64,000 bases of DNA from Blastocatellia bacterium. Its GTDB lineage: Bacteria > Acidobacteriota > Blastocatellia > UBA7656. This document shows, piece after piece, positions 1-9,876 of this stretch. The stretch spans positions 186,001 through 250,000 of the forward strand of contig DATENM010000054.1 of assembly GCA_035275065.1 (NCBI GenBank). The letters are read 5' to 3'. Below the pieces are notes generated by a model. The model was not told the DNA's origin, did no database searches, and worked only from the letters and a program-made list of their open reading frames with translations. Within the stretch, counting starts at the first letter, position 1, and every line of letters begins with the position of its first letter. The translations under genes were made by a program, and so were the position numbers.

Positions 1-22
1 CTGGGAGCAAGTTGGCTGCGGC

Positions 23-781
23 TTACTTGACGCTCGACCTTACAAGATCGAGAAAGGCGGTCTCTTCATTGCCATCGAAGAAGGCACATTGGGGGAATCT
101 GTCAATGGACATGACTCGACCGTCTCTCAAATCGTATGCCGTGATAATAAGGTAATCTTTGCCTTCGGGACTATACTTAAGAAACAGCACGTAGCGATGC
201 CCGGTTTCTGGCATGCCACGATTCGCATCCCAGACTAGAATTGACCGGCCACTAGGTAGAACCACCTTTGCGCCGAAGCGTTCAGCGATGATTTGGCTGC
301 CGGTGAGGTTAGCTGAACCTTTCATCACCTCTGTGATGTTGATGGTATATTCTGAATAAGCGGTGGATTTCTTTTCTGTCACATAGCCTTTTGCGTCGGC
401 GATTATCCCGACCACAACCAAATCGCTTTGCTCCATAGGCAATCCCCGCGGTTCAAATGGCTCACGTGAAACACCTGCTATTTCGGTAATATCTCTGGGC
501 ATATCTTCAAACGATGTACTTCCTCCTGGGTATCGCCTGCCTCTGGCTTTTCTGAGTTGGCGCACAGCCAAGTCTTGAGGCTCAGGGGCAGCATACTCCG
601 CCTGCGGCAGTGCGGCCTGACTACGCTTTACCTTTTCAATATCGCCTTTCAGGCGCTCCTGCTCTAATTTCTGACGTGACTGCGAGGCGGCTTGCTCCTG
701 TCTGTTGGCGAGTAAAACCAATACGACCATAACCGTGATGATAACCAGAGTGAGCAAGCGCGGCGATTTACTAGTATGCAT
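23..781 (-). CDS. hypothetical membrane-anchored or secreted protein
   Basis: Unrecognised protein of 252 aa. The N-terminus has a basic stretch followed by a hydrophobic segment (TLVIITVMVVLVLLA), so it is an anchored or exported protein with its bulk outside the cytoplasm. A charged Gln/Glu/Arg-rich stretch follows, then a mixed alpha/beta C-terminal region with short hydrophobic strands. The ATG start was preferred over an upstream in-frame TTG because AAAGGA lies a few bases before it. No catalytic motif was recognised. It is transcribed away from the sugar-degradation cluster and seems unrelated to it. Confidence is good for the gene, nil for function. Confidence 0.75.
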   Translation of the reverse strand: MHTSKSPRLLTLVIITVMVVLVLLANRQEQAASQSRQKLEQERLKGDIEKVKRSQAALPQAEYAAPEPQDLAVRQLRKARGRRYPGGSTSFEDMPRDITEIAGVSREPFEPRGLPMEQSDLVVVGIIADAKGYVTEKKSTAYSEYTINITEVMKGSANLTGSQIIAERFGAKVVLPSGRSILVWDANRGMPETGHRYVLFLKYSPEGKDYLIITAYDLRDGRVMSIDRFPQCAFFDGNEETAFLDLVRSSVK

Positions 782-796
782 AAATTCCTTTCTCAA

Positions 797-1051
797 CTAC
801 TCTCGGCATTGCAAGTAATCTTGTGGCGTAATGAATATACTAATATGAATTTCAAGTCAAGCCATGATTTCTTGCCAGACATTTCCACTCGTCGCCTATT
901 TTAGCGGGCAGGATTCGCGCCTCGCATTTGCCAAGCGCCCGGCTCTCTTGTATGTTTTTTAGCGATTCTCGGCGCAGTTCATCGGGGGATGCCGGGCAAG
1001 TCGTCAGAATCCGCGCAACGAAAGGTAAATCACAGATAACGGGTGCCTCCC
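797..1051. other. intergenic region between divergent genes
   Basis: This region separates the divergent hypothetical gene and the sugar isomerase gene. It must carry both promoters, but no convincing -35/-10 pair was identified. The stretch just upstream of the minus-strand gene is AT-rich. Confidence 0.4.
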
Positions 1052-2056
1052 ATGGCTTCGATCTTCTCTCGTCGTCAATTCATCTTCGGCATCGGCGCGT
1101 CCGTGGCCTTTGCATCCCGACGCCCGACCGTCGCGGCGCGCTCGCTTGCGGCGCGCCACACGTCAAAGAAGCATGTGGTCGCGGCTGATCCCTTCACGCT
1201 CGCCGTCATCACCGACGAGATCAGTCAGGACTTCGGCCACGCGCTTGAAGTCGCGGCGAAAGAGTTCGGCCTCGGCTTTGTCGAGCTGCGCGAGCTATGG
1301 GGCAAAAACCTGTTTGCGCTCGACGCCAAACAGGTGGCCGAAGCCCGCGCCCTGCTGAAGCGTTTCAACCTGCGCGTCTCGTCCATCGCCTCGCCCATCT
1401 TCAAGGTGGACTGGCCGGGCGCGCCGCTCTCGCCCTTCAGCCCGAAGCGCGATCAGTTCGGCGCCCGCTACACCTTCGAGCAACAAGACGAGCTATTAGA
1501 GCGCGGCTTCGAGCTGGCGCGCACGCTTGAAACCGGCAACCTGCGCATCTTCGATTTCTGGCGGCTCGACGACCAGAAGCCTTACCGCGCGGCTATCGAT
1601 AAAAAGCTCGCCGAAGCCGCGGCGAAGGCGGGCCAGCACGGCTTCACTCTGCTGCTTGAAAACGAGCATGCCTGCAACACCGCGACGGGAGCCGAAGCGG
1701 CGCGCACGCTTAAGGCGGTGCCGTCGCCGCACCTGAAGTTGAACTGGGACCCCGGCAACGCGGCGGCGCGCGGCGAGTCGCCCTTCCCCGACGGCTACGC
1801 GCTGCTGCCCAAGGCGCGCATCGGCTACATGCACTGCAAGGACCTCATCCGCAAGCCGTCGGGCGGCACCGAGTGGGCAGCCATGGGCAAAGGCGTCATC
1901 GATTACGTCGGCCAGTTTCGCGCCTTGAAGCGCGACGGCTATCGCGGCTTCTTGAGTCTGGAAACCCACTGGCGCGGCGGCGGCACGCCTGAAGAATCGT
2001 CGCGCCAGAGCATGGCCGGCATGAAAGACCTGCTGCGCCGCGCCGCGAGCGCTTAA
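1052..2056 (+). CDS. Tat-exported sugar phosphate isomerase/epimerase (AP endonuclease 2-like TIM barrel)
   Basis: Member of the xylose isomerase-like TIM-barrel superfamily, 334 aa. The N-terminus carries a twin-arginine motif (SRRQFIFG) and a hydrophobic stretch, so a folded, probably metal-bound enzyme is exported. Expected metal ligands are visible in order: Glu in LLLENEHA, Asp in LNWDPGNA, His and Asp in YMHCKD, and Glu near the end in SLETHW. It heads a run of three secreted glycosidases, so a role in isomerising or epimerising released sugars is plausible. The substrate cannot be read from sequence. An in-frame GTG nine bases upstream is an alternative start; neither has a strong ribosome binding site. 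Confidence 0.85.
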   Translation: MASIFSRRQFIFGIGASVAFASRRPTVAARSLAARHTSKKHVVAADPFTLAVITDEISQDFGHALEVAAKEFGLGFVELRELWGKNLFALDAKQVAEARALLKRFNLRVSSIASPIFKVDWPGAPLSPFSPKRDQFGARYTFEQQDELLERGFELARTLETGNLRIFDFWRLDDQKPYRAAIDKKLAEAAAKAGQHGFTLLLENEHACNTATGAEAARTLKAVPSPHLKLNWDPGNAAARGESPFPDGYALLPKARIGYMHCKDLIRKPSGGTEWAAMGKGVIDYVGQFRALKRDGYRGFLSLETHWRGGGTPEESSRQSMAGMKDLLRRAASA

Positions 2057-2165
2057 TGTCGCTGTGCGCCATGATCGCTCAACGAATATCTGCCGCCCGC
2101 GCTCGCCGCGCTTCTCATCCACTTCTGCCCAATGTGAGCGAGCCATTTTCAGGAAAGGAAAAGCG

Positions 2166-4586
2166 ATGAGGAATCAGGATTGGCAATTGTGCTTTAAAGC
2201 GGCGCGCAAGCCGCTCGGCAAAAGCTGGCTGTGGCTTTTCATCTTCCTCAGTCCGCTCTTTGCCGCCCGCACGACTTCGGCGCAAGTGCTCGGCGATCCC
2301 ATAGACATCAGCCATGACTTTCAGAAGATGGAGCAGGTCTACTTCGTCGGCAGCCGCGTCGTCAGCTTTGATCCGGCGACCGGGAGCGGCACGCTGCAAT
2401 GGGACAGATACCTGCGCGGCACGACGCTGTCATTCAACAAGGTGGATGTCACTTTGAACAAAGGCCGCGCGACGGAGTTTCCCGGCACCGAGTACGACGA
2501 AAACCCGCAACTGCCATTCTCGCTCACTTTCGTCAGCCCGCGCACGATTCGCCTGCGCCTCTCGACTCACGCGCCGGCAATCACCGATGCGCCGTCGCTG
2601 ATGCTCGCCGGCACACCCGCGCGTGATCGCTCGTGGCGGGTGGCGCAAGACGAACGTAGCGTTACCTACACCAGCGCCTACGGTCGCGTGGTGATCGTCA
2701 AGAGCCCCTGGCACGTCGAGTTCTATGACAACGCCGGCCGGCTGCTGACGCGCACGCAGAACATCAACGACCCGCACACCTACACCACCCCGATTCCTTT
2801 TTCGTTCATCCGCCGCGCCAGCGACCTGAGCCGCAGCGTCGCCGCGACCTTTCAGCTATCGCCTGACGAAAAGATCTTCGGCTGCGGCGAATCGTTCACG
2901 CGCCTGAACAAGCGCGGCCAGAAGGTCGTCGCCTACACGCGCGATGCGATGGGCGTGCAGAACGAGCTGATGTACAAGCCGATCCCCTTCTTCATGAGCA
3001 GCAACGGATATGGCATGTTCGTTCACACCTCGACGCCTGTGACCTTTGATTTCGGCAAGAGCTATGACGCGCACAACGTCATCTATGACGGCGACGAGAA
3101 CCTCGACCTCTTCATCTTTCTCGGCAGCCCGAAAGAGGTCCTCTCGGAATACACTCAGATTACGGGCCGCAGCCCGGTGCCGCCGCTCTGGTCATTCGGC
3201 CTGTGGATGAGTCGCATTACTTACAAAGCCGAAGACGAGGTGCGCGAAGTGGCGGCCAAGCTCCGCCAGTATCGCATCCCGACTGACGTGCTGCACCTTG
3301 ACACCGGCTGGTTCGAGACCGACTGGCGCAGCAACTATCGCTTTTCGACTTCGCGCTTCCGCGACCCAGGCCGTATGATCAGCGACCTCAAACAGCAAGG
3401 CTTTCACATCAGTCTCTGGCAATACACCTACTTCACGCCGAAGAACGAGATTTATAAAGAAGCGGTAGATCACGGCTACGTCGTGCGCAACCAGGGCGGC
3501 GGGTTGCCGTTTGAAGACGCGGTGCTCGATTTCAGCAATCCGCAGACGGTGAAGTGGTATCAAGGGCTGCTCGCCAACCTGCTGAAGATGGGCGTCGGCG
3601 CGATCAAAGCCGACTTCGGCGAAGGCGCGCCGGCCAACGGCCTTTATGCGTCGGGCCGCACGGGCTTTTACGAGCACAACCTCTACCCGCTGCGCTATAA
3701 CCAGGCGGTGGCCGAAATTACTAAACAGGTGACGGGCGACACGATCATCTGGGGGCGCAGCGCCTGGGCCGGCAGCCAGCGTTATCCGCTGCACTGGGGC
3801 GGCGACGCCGAAAACACCGACTCGGCGATGGCCGCCGAACTGCGCGGCGGGCTGTCGTTCGGGCTGTCAGGCTTTACCTACTGGAGCCACGACGCCGGCG
3901 GTTTTGTTGACCCGTCGCCGCGCGACCTCTATGGCCGCTGGCTGGCGATGGGCGCGCTGACCTCGCACACACGCACGCACGGCGCGCCGCCGAAAGAGCC
4001 GTGGGGTTATGACGAAGCGTTCGTTGATCAGTTCCGCCGCACGATTGAATTGAAGTACACGCTGATGCCTTACATCTACGCGCAGGCGGTGGACTCGTCG
4101 GCGCACGGCTACCCGATGTTGCGGACGCTGTTCTTCGAATACCCCGACGACCCGACCGCATGGCTGATTGAAGATCAATATATGCTCGGCTCTGATCTGC
4201 TGGTCGCGCCATTGATCGAAGCGGGCAACAGCCGCCGCGTCTACCTGCCGCCGGGCGCGTGGATCGATTACCAGAGCGGCAATGTCTATACGGGCGGCGG
4301 CTGGCATCAACTGACCGCCGGGGCGATTCCGATCATCCTGCTGGTTAAAAATCACGCGGTCATCCCGCACGCCGCCATCGCGCAGAACACCGCGGCGATA
4401 GACTGGAAGAACATTGAGCTGCGGGTCTTCAGCACGGACACGTCGCAAGCGACGGGACAGTTTGCGATGCCGCAGGGCAGCCTGCAAACGCTCAAGCTCG
4501 ACGGCTCGGCGCAGGGCTTCGCGTTGAAAGACGATCCGCTCAAAGGCCGCGTGACCTGGCAGATCAAACGCTTTGCGACGAAGTAA
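2166..4586 (+). CDS. glycoside hydrolase family 31, alpha-xylosidase/alpha-glucosidase type
   Basis: Secreted retaining alpha-glycosidase, 806 aa. A signal peptide is present (WLWLFIFLSPLFAA followed by TTSAQ). The N-terminal beta-sandwich (about 40-270) precedes the (beta/alpha)8 barrel. The nucleophile is D483 in IKADFGE and the acid/base is D547 in HWGGDAEN. The KADFGE form resembles alpha-xylosidases of the YicI type, but alpha-glucosidase activity remains possible. The ATG start is chosen because AGGAAAGGA precedes it and the signal peptide begins there; longer in-frame extensions lack both. It is followed 12 bases later by the GH97 gene, so the two are almost certainly co-transcribed. 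Confidence 0.93.
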   Translation: MRNQDWQLCFKAARKPLGKSWLWLFIFLSPLFAARTTSAQVLGDPIDISHDFQKMEQVYFVGSRVVSFDPATGSGTLQWDRYLRGTTLSFNKVDVTLNKGRATEFPGTEYDENPQLPFSLTFVSPRTIRLRLSTHAPAITDAPSLMLAGTPARDRSWRVAQDERSVTYTSAYGRVVIVKSPWHVEFYDNAGRLLTRTQNINDPHTYTTPIPFSFIRRASDLSRSVAATFQLSPDEKIFGCGESFTRLNKRGQKVVAYTRDAMGVQNELMYKPIPFFMSSNGYGMFVHTSTPVTFDFGKSYDAHNVIYDGDENLDLFIFLGSPKEVLSEYTQITGRSPVPPLWSFGLWMSRITYKAEDEVREVAAKLRQYRIPTDVLHLDTGWFETDWRSNYRFSTSRFRDPGRMISDLKQQGFHISLWQYTYFTPKNEIYKEAVDHGYVVRNQGGGLPFEDAVLDFSNPQTVKWYQGLLANLLKMGVGAIKADFGEGAPANGLYASGRTGFYEHNLYPLRYNQAVAEITKQVTGDTIIWGRSAWAGSQRYPLHWGGDAENTDSAMAAELRGGLSFGLSGFTYWSHDAGGFVDPSPRDLYGRWLAMGALTSHTRTHGAPPKEPWGYDEAFVDQFRRTIELKYTLMPYIYAQAVDSSAHGYPMLRTLFFEYPDDPTAWLIEDQYMLGSDLLVAPLIEAGNSRRVYLPPGAWIDYQSGNVYTGGGWHQLTAGAIPIILLVKNHAVIPHAAIAQNTAAIDWKNIELRVFSTDTSQATGQFAMPQGSLQTLKLDGSAQGFALKDDPLKGRVTWQIKRFATK

Positions 4587-4598
4587 GGAGATGTAGAG

Positions 4599-6611
4599 TT
4601 GAAGAGACAGACGATGCTTTTGCTTTTGTCCGTATTCGCTCTCGTGTGTGGCAAGGCGTCGGCGCAGGCCGACAGCTTGCCGCTGAAGCTGCTGTCGCCC
4701 GACGGGCAGGTTGAAGTTACGGTGGCGCTCAACAGCGAAGGCGCGCCGGTCTACTCTGTGGCCTATCGCACCCAGCCGGTGATCGTCCCGTCAACGCTCG
4801 GCCTGGAATTCAAGCAGGGCGGCTTGCTGTCAAAGAATCTGCGCCTCACCGCCACGCGGCGCGACGCGCACGACGAAACGTATTCGCTCGTCGTCGGCAA
4901 GGCGCGGCAGGCGCGCGACCATTACAACGAGCTGGTCATCTCGCTCGAAGAAGCGCGGTCGCCGCAGCGTAAGCTGGACCTCATTTTTCGGGCTTATGAC
5001 GATGGCGCGGCGTTCCGCTACCGGCTGCCCGCGCAAGCGGCGTTGACTGATTTCGAGATCGCCGCCGAGCGCAGCCAGTTCCGCTTCCCGACCGACCTGA
5101 CCTGCTGGGCTTTGCAGCGCGACAGTTTCTCGACCAGCTACGAAGGCGAGTACGACCGCTTGACGCTGAACCGCATCAGCGCGGGCGCCATCATCGGCCT
5201 GCCGCTGGTCGTGCAGATGCGCGACGAAGCGACGACCGTCGCCCTCTCGGAAGCCGACCTCGACGATTACGCCGGCCTGTACTTCACAGGCTTGAACAAT
5301 GGCTATGGCGTCCAGAGCCGCCTGTCGCCGCGCAAAGACGACACAGGCATCGCTGTGCGCGGCCACGCGAAAGGCGACGGCTTCCGCACGCCCTGGCGCG
5401 TCGTGATGGTCGCGAGCCAGCCGGGCAAGCTGATCGAGTCGTCGCTGATCCTAAATCTCAACCCGCCGAACGCGATAGGCGATGCGTCGTGGGTGAGGCC
5501 CGGCAAGGCGGCGTGGGACTGGTGGTCCGGCCCCGTCGCTCAAGGCGTCAAGCAGGTGGGAATGAACAACGAGACGATGAAGTATTACATTGATTTTGCC
5601 TCGGAGTTCGGCCTCGAATACATGCTCATTGACGCCGGCTGGTACACGCCGGTCGCCTGGGGGCCGAACGCCGACTTGAAGGCCGACATTACGAAAACTG
5701 TGCCGGCCATCAACCTGCCGGAGCTGGTCGAGTACGCGCGCTCGCGCGGGGTCGGCGTCTGGGTCTGGTTGAACTGGGTGCCGGCGAACAACCAGATGGA
5801 CACGGCGTTCCCTTACTATGAAAAGCTCGGCATCAAGGGCGTGAAAGTAGATTTCATGGACCGCGACGATCAAGAGATGGTCGCCTTTTATCACCGCATC
5901 TTGAAGACGGCGGCGGCGCATCATTTGATGGTGGACCTGCACGGCGCGTACAAGCCGACGGGGCTCGCGCGCACCTACCCGAACTACATCACACAGGAAG
6001 GCGTGATGGGCGCGGAGTACAACAAGTGGTCGGCGCGCGTCACGGCGACGCACAACCTGACGCTGCCATTCACGCGCATGCTGCTGGGGCCAATGGATTA
6101 CACGCCGGGCGGCTTTCGCAACGCGACGCGCCAGGAGTTCAAGATTCAAAACACCGGCCCGCAGGTGATGACGACGCGCGGCCAGCAGTTGGCGATGTAC
6201 GTGGTCTATGACAGCCCGTTCGCCTGCGTTTCCGATAGCCCGGACGCTTATCGCAATCAACCCGGCTCCGTCTTCCTCAAAGTCGTGCCGACGAGCTGGG
6301 ACGAAACGCGCGTGCTGGCCGGCGAGATCGGCCAGTACATCGTCATCGCCCGCCGCCGCGATCAAGTCTGGTACGTCGGCGCGATGACCAACGAGCAGGC
6401 GCGTGAGGTTCAGGTGCCGCTCGGCTTCCTCGGCAGCGGCACCTATCACCTCGCAGGCTTCGTGGATGGCGTTAAGCCGACAAACGTTCGCCGGCTCACC
6501 GAGACCGTCACCGGCGGCAGGCTGCTCACGACCGGCAGGCGCAATGGCGCGGACCATCTCAGTATCAAACTCGCGTCAGGCGGCGGCGGCGTGCTTCGGT
6601 TCGAGCCGTAA
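4599..6611 (+). CDS. glycoside hydrolase family 97
   Basis: Secreted GH97 enzyme, 670 aa, with a signal peptide (LLLLSVFALVCGKASAQ). The order is the N-terminal beta-sandwich, the catalytic barrel (KAAWDWWSG, EYMLIDAGWY, GVKVDFMDRDD, ITQEGVMGAEYNKW) and a C-terminal sheet. GH97 splits into inverting SusB-type alpha-glucosidases and retaining alpha-galactosidases that use an Asp nucleophile. D418 in VKVDFMD and E467 in TQEG fit the retaining type; this subtype call is inference. The start is TTG, supported by AAGGAG eight bases upstream; an ATG five codons on is the alternative. It sits between GH31 and GH42 genes and likely acts on the same polysaccharide side chains. Confidence 0.92.
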   Translation: MKRQTMLLLLSVFALVCGKASAQADSLPLKLLSPDGQVEVTVALNSEGAPVYSVAYRTQPVIVPSTLGLEFKQGGLLSKNLRLTATRRDAHDETYSLVVGKARQARDHYNELVISLEEARSPQRKLDLIFRAYDDGAAFRYRLPAQAALTDFEIAAERSQFRFPTDLTCWALQRDSFSTSYEGEYDRLTLNRISAGAIIGLPLVVQMRDEATTVALSEADLDDYAGLYFTGLNNGYGVQSRLSPRKDDTGIAVRGHAKGDGFRTPWRVVMVASQPGKLIESSLILNLNPPNAIGDASWVRPGKAAWDWWSGPVAQGVKQVGMNNETMKYYIDFASEFGLEYMLIDAGWYTPVAWGPNADLKADITKTVPAINLPELVEYARSRGVGVWVWLNWVPANNQMDTAFPYYEKLGIKGVKVDFMDRDDQEMVAFYHRILKTAAAHHLMVDLHGAYKPTGLARTYPNYITQEGVMGAEYNKWSARVTATHNLTLPFTRMLLGPMDYTPGGFRNATRQEFKIQNTGPQVMTTRGQQLAMYVVYDSPFACVSDSPDAYRNQPGSVFLKVVPTSWDETRVLAGEIGQYIVIARRRDQVWYVGAMTNEQAREVQVPLGFLGSGTYHLAGFVDGVKPTNVRRLTETVTGGRLLTTGRRNGADHLSIKLASGGGGVLRFEP

Positions 6612-6638
6612 TTTGATTTACAAACGGATTAATCAACG

Positions 6639-8744
6639 ATGAAGAGCTTCCGCTTCGCGACGCCGCTCAGGCTAATCTTGATCGCTGCTTCGATGGTCCC
6701 GCTGCTGACGTTGCCGCTGCGGGCGATGGAGTCAGCGGCGCGTTTCTTTCCGGCGAAAGACATGATGCCGGTGGGGGTTTATTACTACCCCGAGCATTGG
6801 CCGCGCGAGCAGTGGGAGCGCGACTTCGCCAAGATGGAAACGATGGGATTCGAGTTCGTCCACATGGGCGAATTCGCCTGGGCGATGATGGAGCCGGAAG
6901 AGGGCCGCTTTGATTTCACCTGGCTCGACCGCGCCATAGAAATAGCCGCTCGCCATCATCTGCGCGTCATCCTCTGCACGCCGACGCCATGCCCGCCGGC
7001 CTGGATGGGCGAGAAGTACCCGCAAACTTTTCTGGTCGGCCAAGACGGGCGACCGCGCGAGCACGGCTCGCGCGGCAACAACGCGCTCGCAGATCCGACC
7101 TATCTGCGACTGAGCGAGCGCATCATCACAGAGATGGCGCGACGCTACGGCCATCACCCGGCGGTCTGGGGCTGGCAGCTCGACAACGAGCCGATGGCGC
7201 AGCCCGATTACAGCCCGTCGGCGCAAGCCGCCTTCCGCGACTGGCTGAAGGCGCGCTATCAAACGGTCGAGGTGTTGAACCGTGAATGGGGCGCGGCGTT
7301 TTGGAGTCTGCAATACAATCGCTTTGAGCAGGTGCGCATCCCCAACCCGACTTATCTTTATGGCGTCAGCCCGCATGCGATGCTCGATTTTCACCGCTTC
7401 ACCGCCGATCAGACCGGGCGCTTTTTAAATCAACAAGCCGCCTGGCTGCGCAAGCACATCACGGCGGCGCAGTGGATCACGACCAACTACATCGTCAACA
7501 TCGGCAGCGCTGACCCGCGGCGCTCGGCCGATCTGGACTTCGTTTCGTTCACGCTTTATCCGGTCAGCGGCGGCCATAATCTCGGGGCGGAAGGCTTTCG
7601 CCTCGGCTGGCAGGACGGCATGGCATTTGGTGGTTCTTACTACCGTCCCGTCAAAGGCGTGACAGGGGTGATGGAGTTGCAGCCTGGCCAGGTCAACTGG
7701 GCGCGCATCAATCCGCAGCCCGAGCCCGGCGTTGTGCGCATGTGGCTCTGGCATGCGTTCGCGAGCGGCTGCTCGTTCGCCTGCACCTATCGCTTCCGCC
7801 AGCCGCTCTACGGCAGCGAGCAATATCACTATGGCATCATCGGCCCGGACGGTGTGACGCCATCAGCCGGCGGCCTGGAGTACAGTCAGGTCACGCGCGA
7901 GATGCGCGACCTGCGCGGCAAGTTCGATCCGCAAGCAAAACCGCCCGCCGATTATTTGGCTCGGCGGACCGCCATCCTCTGGAATCACGAAAACCTCTGG
8001 AACATCGATCAGCAGAAGCAGACGGCGCTGTGGGACACCTGGGGCCATGCGTTTCGTTACATGGAAATCGCCAAGTCATTCGGCGCGCCGCTTGAGTTCA
8101 TCAGCGAGGCCGCCGATTTTGCGAGCTACCCGGTGCTGATCGCGCCGGCTTATCAACTGATTGATGAAGCGCTGGTGCGCAAGTGGACGCGCTACGTCGA
8201 GCAGGGCGGGCATCTCGTCTTGACCTGTCGCACAGGGCAGAAGAAACGCAATGGCCAGTTGTGGGAAGCGCGCTGGGCCGAGCCGATCTACGGGCTCGCC
8301 GGCGCTGAGATTCCCTTCTTCGATCTACTGCTCGATGATGGCAAAGGCGAAGTCGAGATGAGCGGTGCGACTTATCCGTGGAATACATGGGCTGACGTCT
8401 TGAAGCCTCTGGCGGGAACCGAGACGCTGGCGAAGTATGCGAACCAGTTTTACGCCGGCCAATCGGCGGTGACTTATCGGCGGCTCGGCAAAGGCAGCGT
8501 GACTTACATCGGCGTGCATACGAATGATGGCCGGCTCGAAAAAGCCGTGCTCAGCGAAGTCTTCAAGCGCGCCGGCATCGCAACAGCGAATTACCCGGAA
8601 GGCGTTTATGTCGATTGGCGCGATGGCTTCTGGGTGGCGGTGAATTATTCGTCGCGCCCGGCACCGCTGCCGCTGCCGCGCGGCGCTGAAATTCTGATGG
8701 GCAGTAATCCCTTGAAACCGGCTGACGTGCTGATCTGGCGGTGA
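6639..8744 (+). CDS. glycoside hydrolase family 42 beta-galactosidase, exported
   Basis: GH42 enzyme of 701 aa hydrolysing terminal beta-galactosides. The family start motif GVYYYPEHWP lies near residue 47. The acid/base is E184 in WQLDNEP and the nucleophile is E346 in GVMELQPGQVNWA. A trimerisation domain and a small C-terminal sheet follow the barrel. The N-terminus has a signal-peptide-like stretch (LILIAASMVPLLTLPLRA), whereas most GH42 enzymes are cytoplasmic, so this copy probably works in the periplasm or outside. It lies 27 bases after GH97 and completes a three-glycosidase operon. Together the enzymes suit debranching of a plant or microbial polysaccharide with alpha-xylosyl or alpha-galactosyl and beta-galactosyl ends. 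Confidence 0.93.
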   Translation: MKSFRFATPLRLILIAASMVPLLTLPLRAMESAARFFPAKDMMPVGVYYYPEHWPREQWERDFAKMETMGFEFVHMGEFAWAMMEPEEGRFDFTWLDRAIEIAARHHLRVILCTPTPCPPAWMGEKYPQTFLVGQDGRPREHGSRGNNALADPTYLRLSERIITEMARRYGHHPAVWGWQLDNEPMAQPDYSPSAQAAFRDWLKARYQTVEVLNREWGAAFWSLQYNRFEQVRIPNPTYLYGVSPHAMLDFHRFTADQTGRFLNQQAAWLRKHITAAQWITTNYIVNIGSADPRRSADLDFVSFTLYPVSGGHNLGAEGFRLGWQDGMAFGGSYYRPVKGVTGVMELQPGQVNWARINPQPEPGVVRMWLWHAFASGCSFACTYRFRQPLYGSEQYHYGIIGPDGVTPSAGGLEYSQVTREMRDLRGKFDPQAKPPADYLARRTAILWNHENLWNIDQQKQTALWDTWGHAFRYMEIAKSFGAPLEFISEAADFASYPVLIAPAYQLIDEALVRKWTRYVEQGGHLVLTCRTGQKKRNGQLWEARWAEPIYGLAGAEIPFFDLLLDDGKGEVEMSGATYPWNTWADVLKPLAGTETLAKYANQFYAGQSAVTYRRLGKGSVTYIGVHTNDGRLEKAVLSEVFKRAGIATANYPEGVYVDWRDGFWVAVNYSSRPAPLPLPRGAEILMGSNPLKPADVLIWR

Positions 8745-8798
8745 GCCATTCAGCCATGCAGAATTGAAGTGGCGGCGCGCAGCCGGTAGACTTGAGAT

Positions 8799-9836
8799 AT
8801 GCACGAGCCGTCTTATGTCCGTCTGCTAGAGAGTGGCGAGCTACAGCAGCGCGTCGCGGCGCTGATGGAGATGCTGCGCGTCTGCCGCATCTGCCCGCGC
8901 GATTGCGATGTCAACCGCCTGGATAATGAAGTCGCTGCCTGTTACTCCGGTTTGTTGCCAATCGTTTCAACTTACACGCCGCACTTCGGCGAAGAGCCGG
9001 CGCTGGTCGGCACACACGGCGCCGGCAATGTCTTTCTCGGACTCTGCAACCTGCGCTGCGTCTACTGCCAGAATCATCAGATCAGCCAGACCTTCAAGGC
9101 GCAGCGCGCCAACGAAGTCACCTTCGAGCGGCTGGCCGACATCTTCCTTGAGCTGCAATCACGCGGCTGCCACAACATCAACTGGGTATCGCCGACGCAC
9201 TTCGCCTCACAGCTGGCAAAGTCGCTGCTGATTGCCGCTGAGCGCGGCCTGCGGCTGCCTGTGGTCTACAATACAAATGCCTACGATGCGGTCGAAGCGC
9301 TCCGCCTGCTCGATGGCGTCGTTGACGTTTACCTGCCGGACTTGAAATACAGCGACGACGAGGCGGGCCGCGAATACTCGAAGGTCACCGAGTACGTCAG
9401 GCATTCGCGCGCCGCGATCAAAGAGATGTTTCGTCAGGTTGGCGATACCCTTGAGTATGGCGCAGACGGCTTGCTCAAGCGCGGTTTGATTATCCGTCTG
9501 CTGGTGCTGCCTAACGACATCGCCGGCATCCAGGAATCGCTGCGCTGGATACGCGAAGAGTTGTCGCCGCGCGTCACCATCAGCCTGATGGCGCAATACT
9601 TCCCGACCAACAAAGTGGCGCTCGACCGTTACCCGCTGATCTCGCGCAAGATTCGTTTCAACGAATGGCTGACGGCCATTGAGCAGATGGAAGCCTTAGG
9701 GATGGACGAGGGCTGGATGCAGGATTTCGAGTCGGCGTCGGAATACTACCGCCCGGACTTCGGCGACGCAAAGACGCCCTTTAAAGACATCGCAGACTTT
9801 CAGGCAGATGCCAACGACAACCACACTGCCGATTAG
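8799..9836 (+). CDS. radical SAM protein, PflX/COG1313 type
   Basis: Radical SAM enzyme of 345 aa related to pyruvate formate-lyase activating enzymes (PflX family). The 4Fe-4S/SAM motif is CNLRCVYC near residue 84. A second Cys cluster (CRICPRDC) near residue 28 suggests an additional metal site. The barrel continues with VYNTNAYD and a conserved DVYLPDLKY segment. No glycyl radical enzyme gene is nearby, so the partner is unknown. The gene is codirectional with the glycosidases, but a 54-base gap and a different role suggest a separate unit. Family assignment is firm; the reaction is not known. Confidence 0.88.
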   Translation: MHEPSYVRLLESGELQQRVAALMEMLRVCRICPRDCDVNRLDNEVAACYSGLLPIVSTYTPHFGEEPALVGTHGAGNVFLGLCNLRCVYCQNHQISQTFKAQRANEVTFERLADIFLELQSRGCHNINWVSPTHFASQLAKSLLIAAERGLRLPVVYNTNAYDAVEALRLLDGVVDVYLPDLKYSDDEAGREYSKVTEYVRHSRAAIKEMFRQVGDTLEYGADGLLKRGLIIRLLVLPNDIAGIQESLRWIREELSPRVTISLMAQYFPTNKVALDRYPLISRKIRFNEWLTAIEQMEALGMDEGWMQDFESASEYYRPDFGDAKTPFKDIADFQADANDNHTAD

Positions 9837-9876
9837 TCCCGCCGCGGATTTTTCATCGCCATTGCCTGCGACGCGA

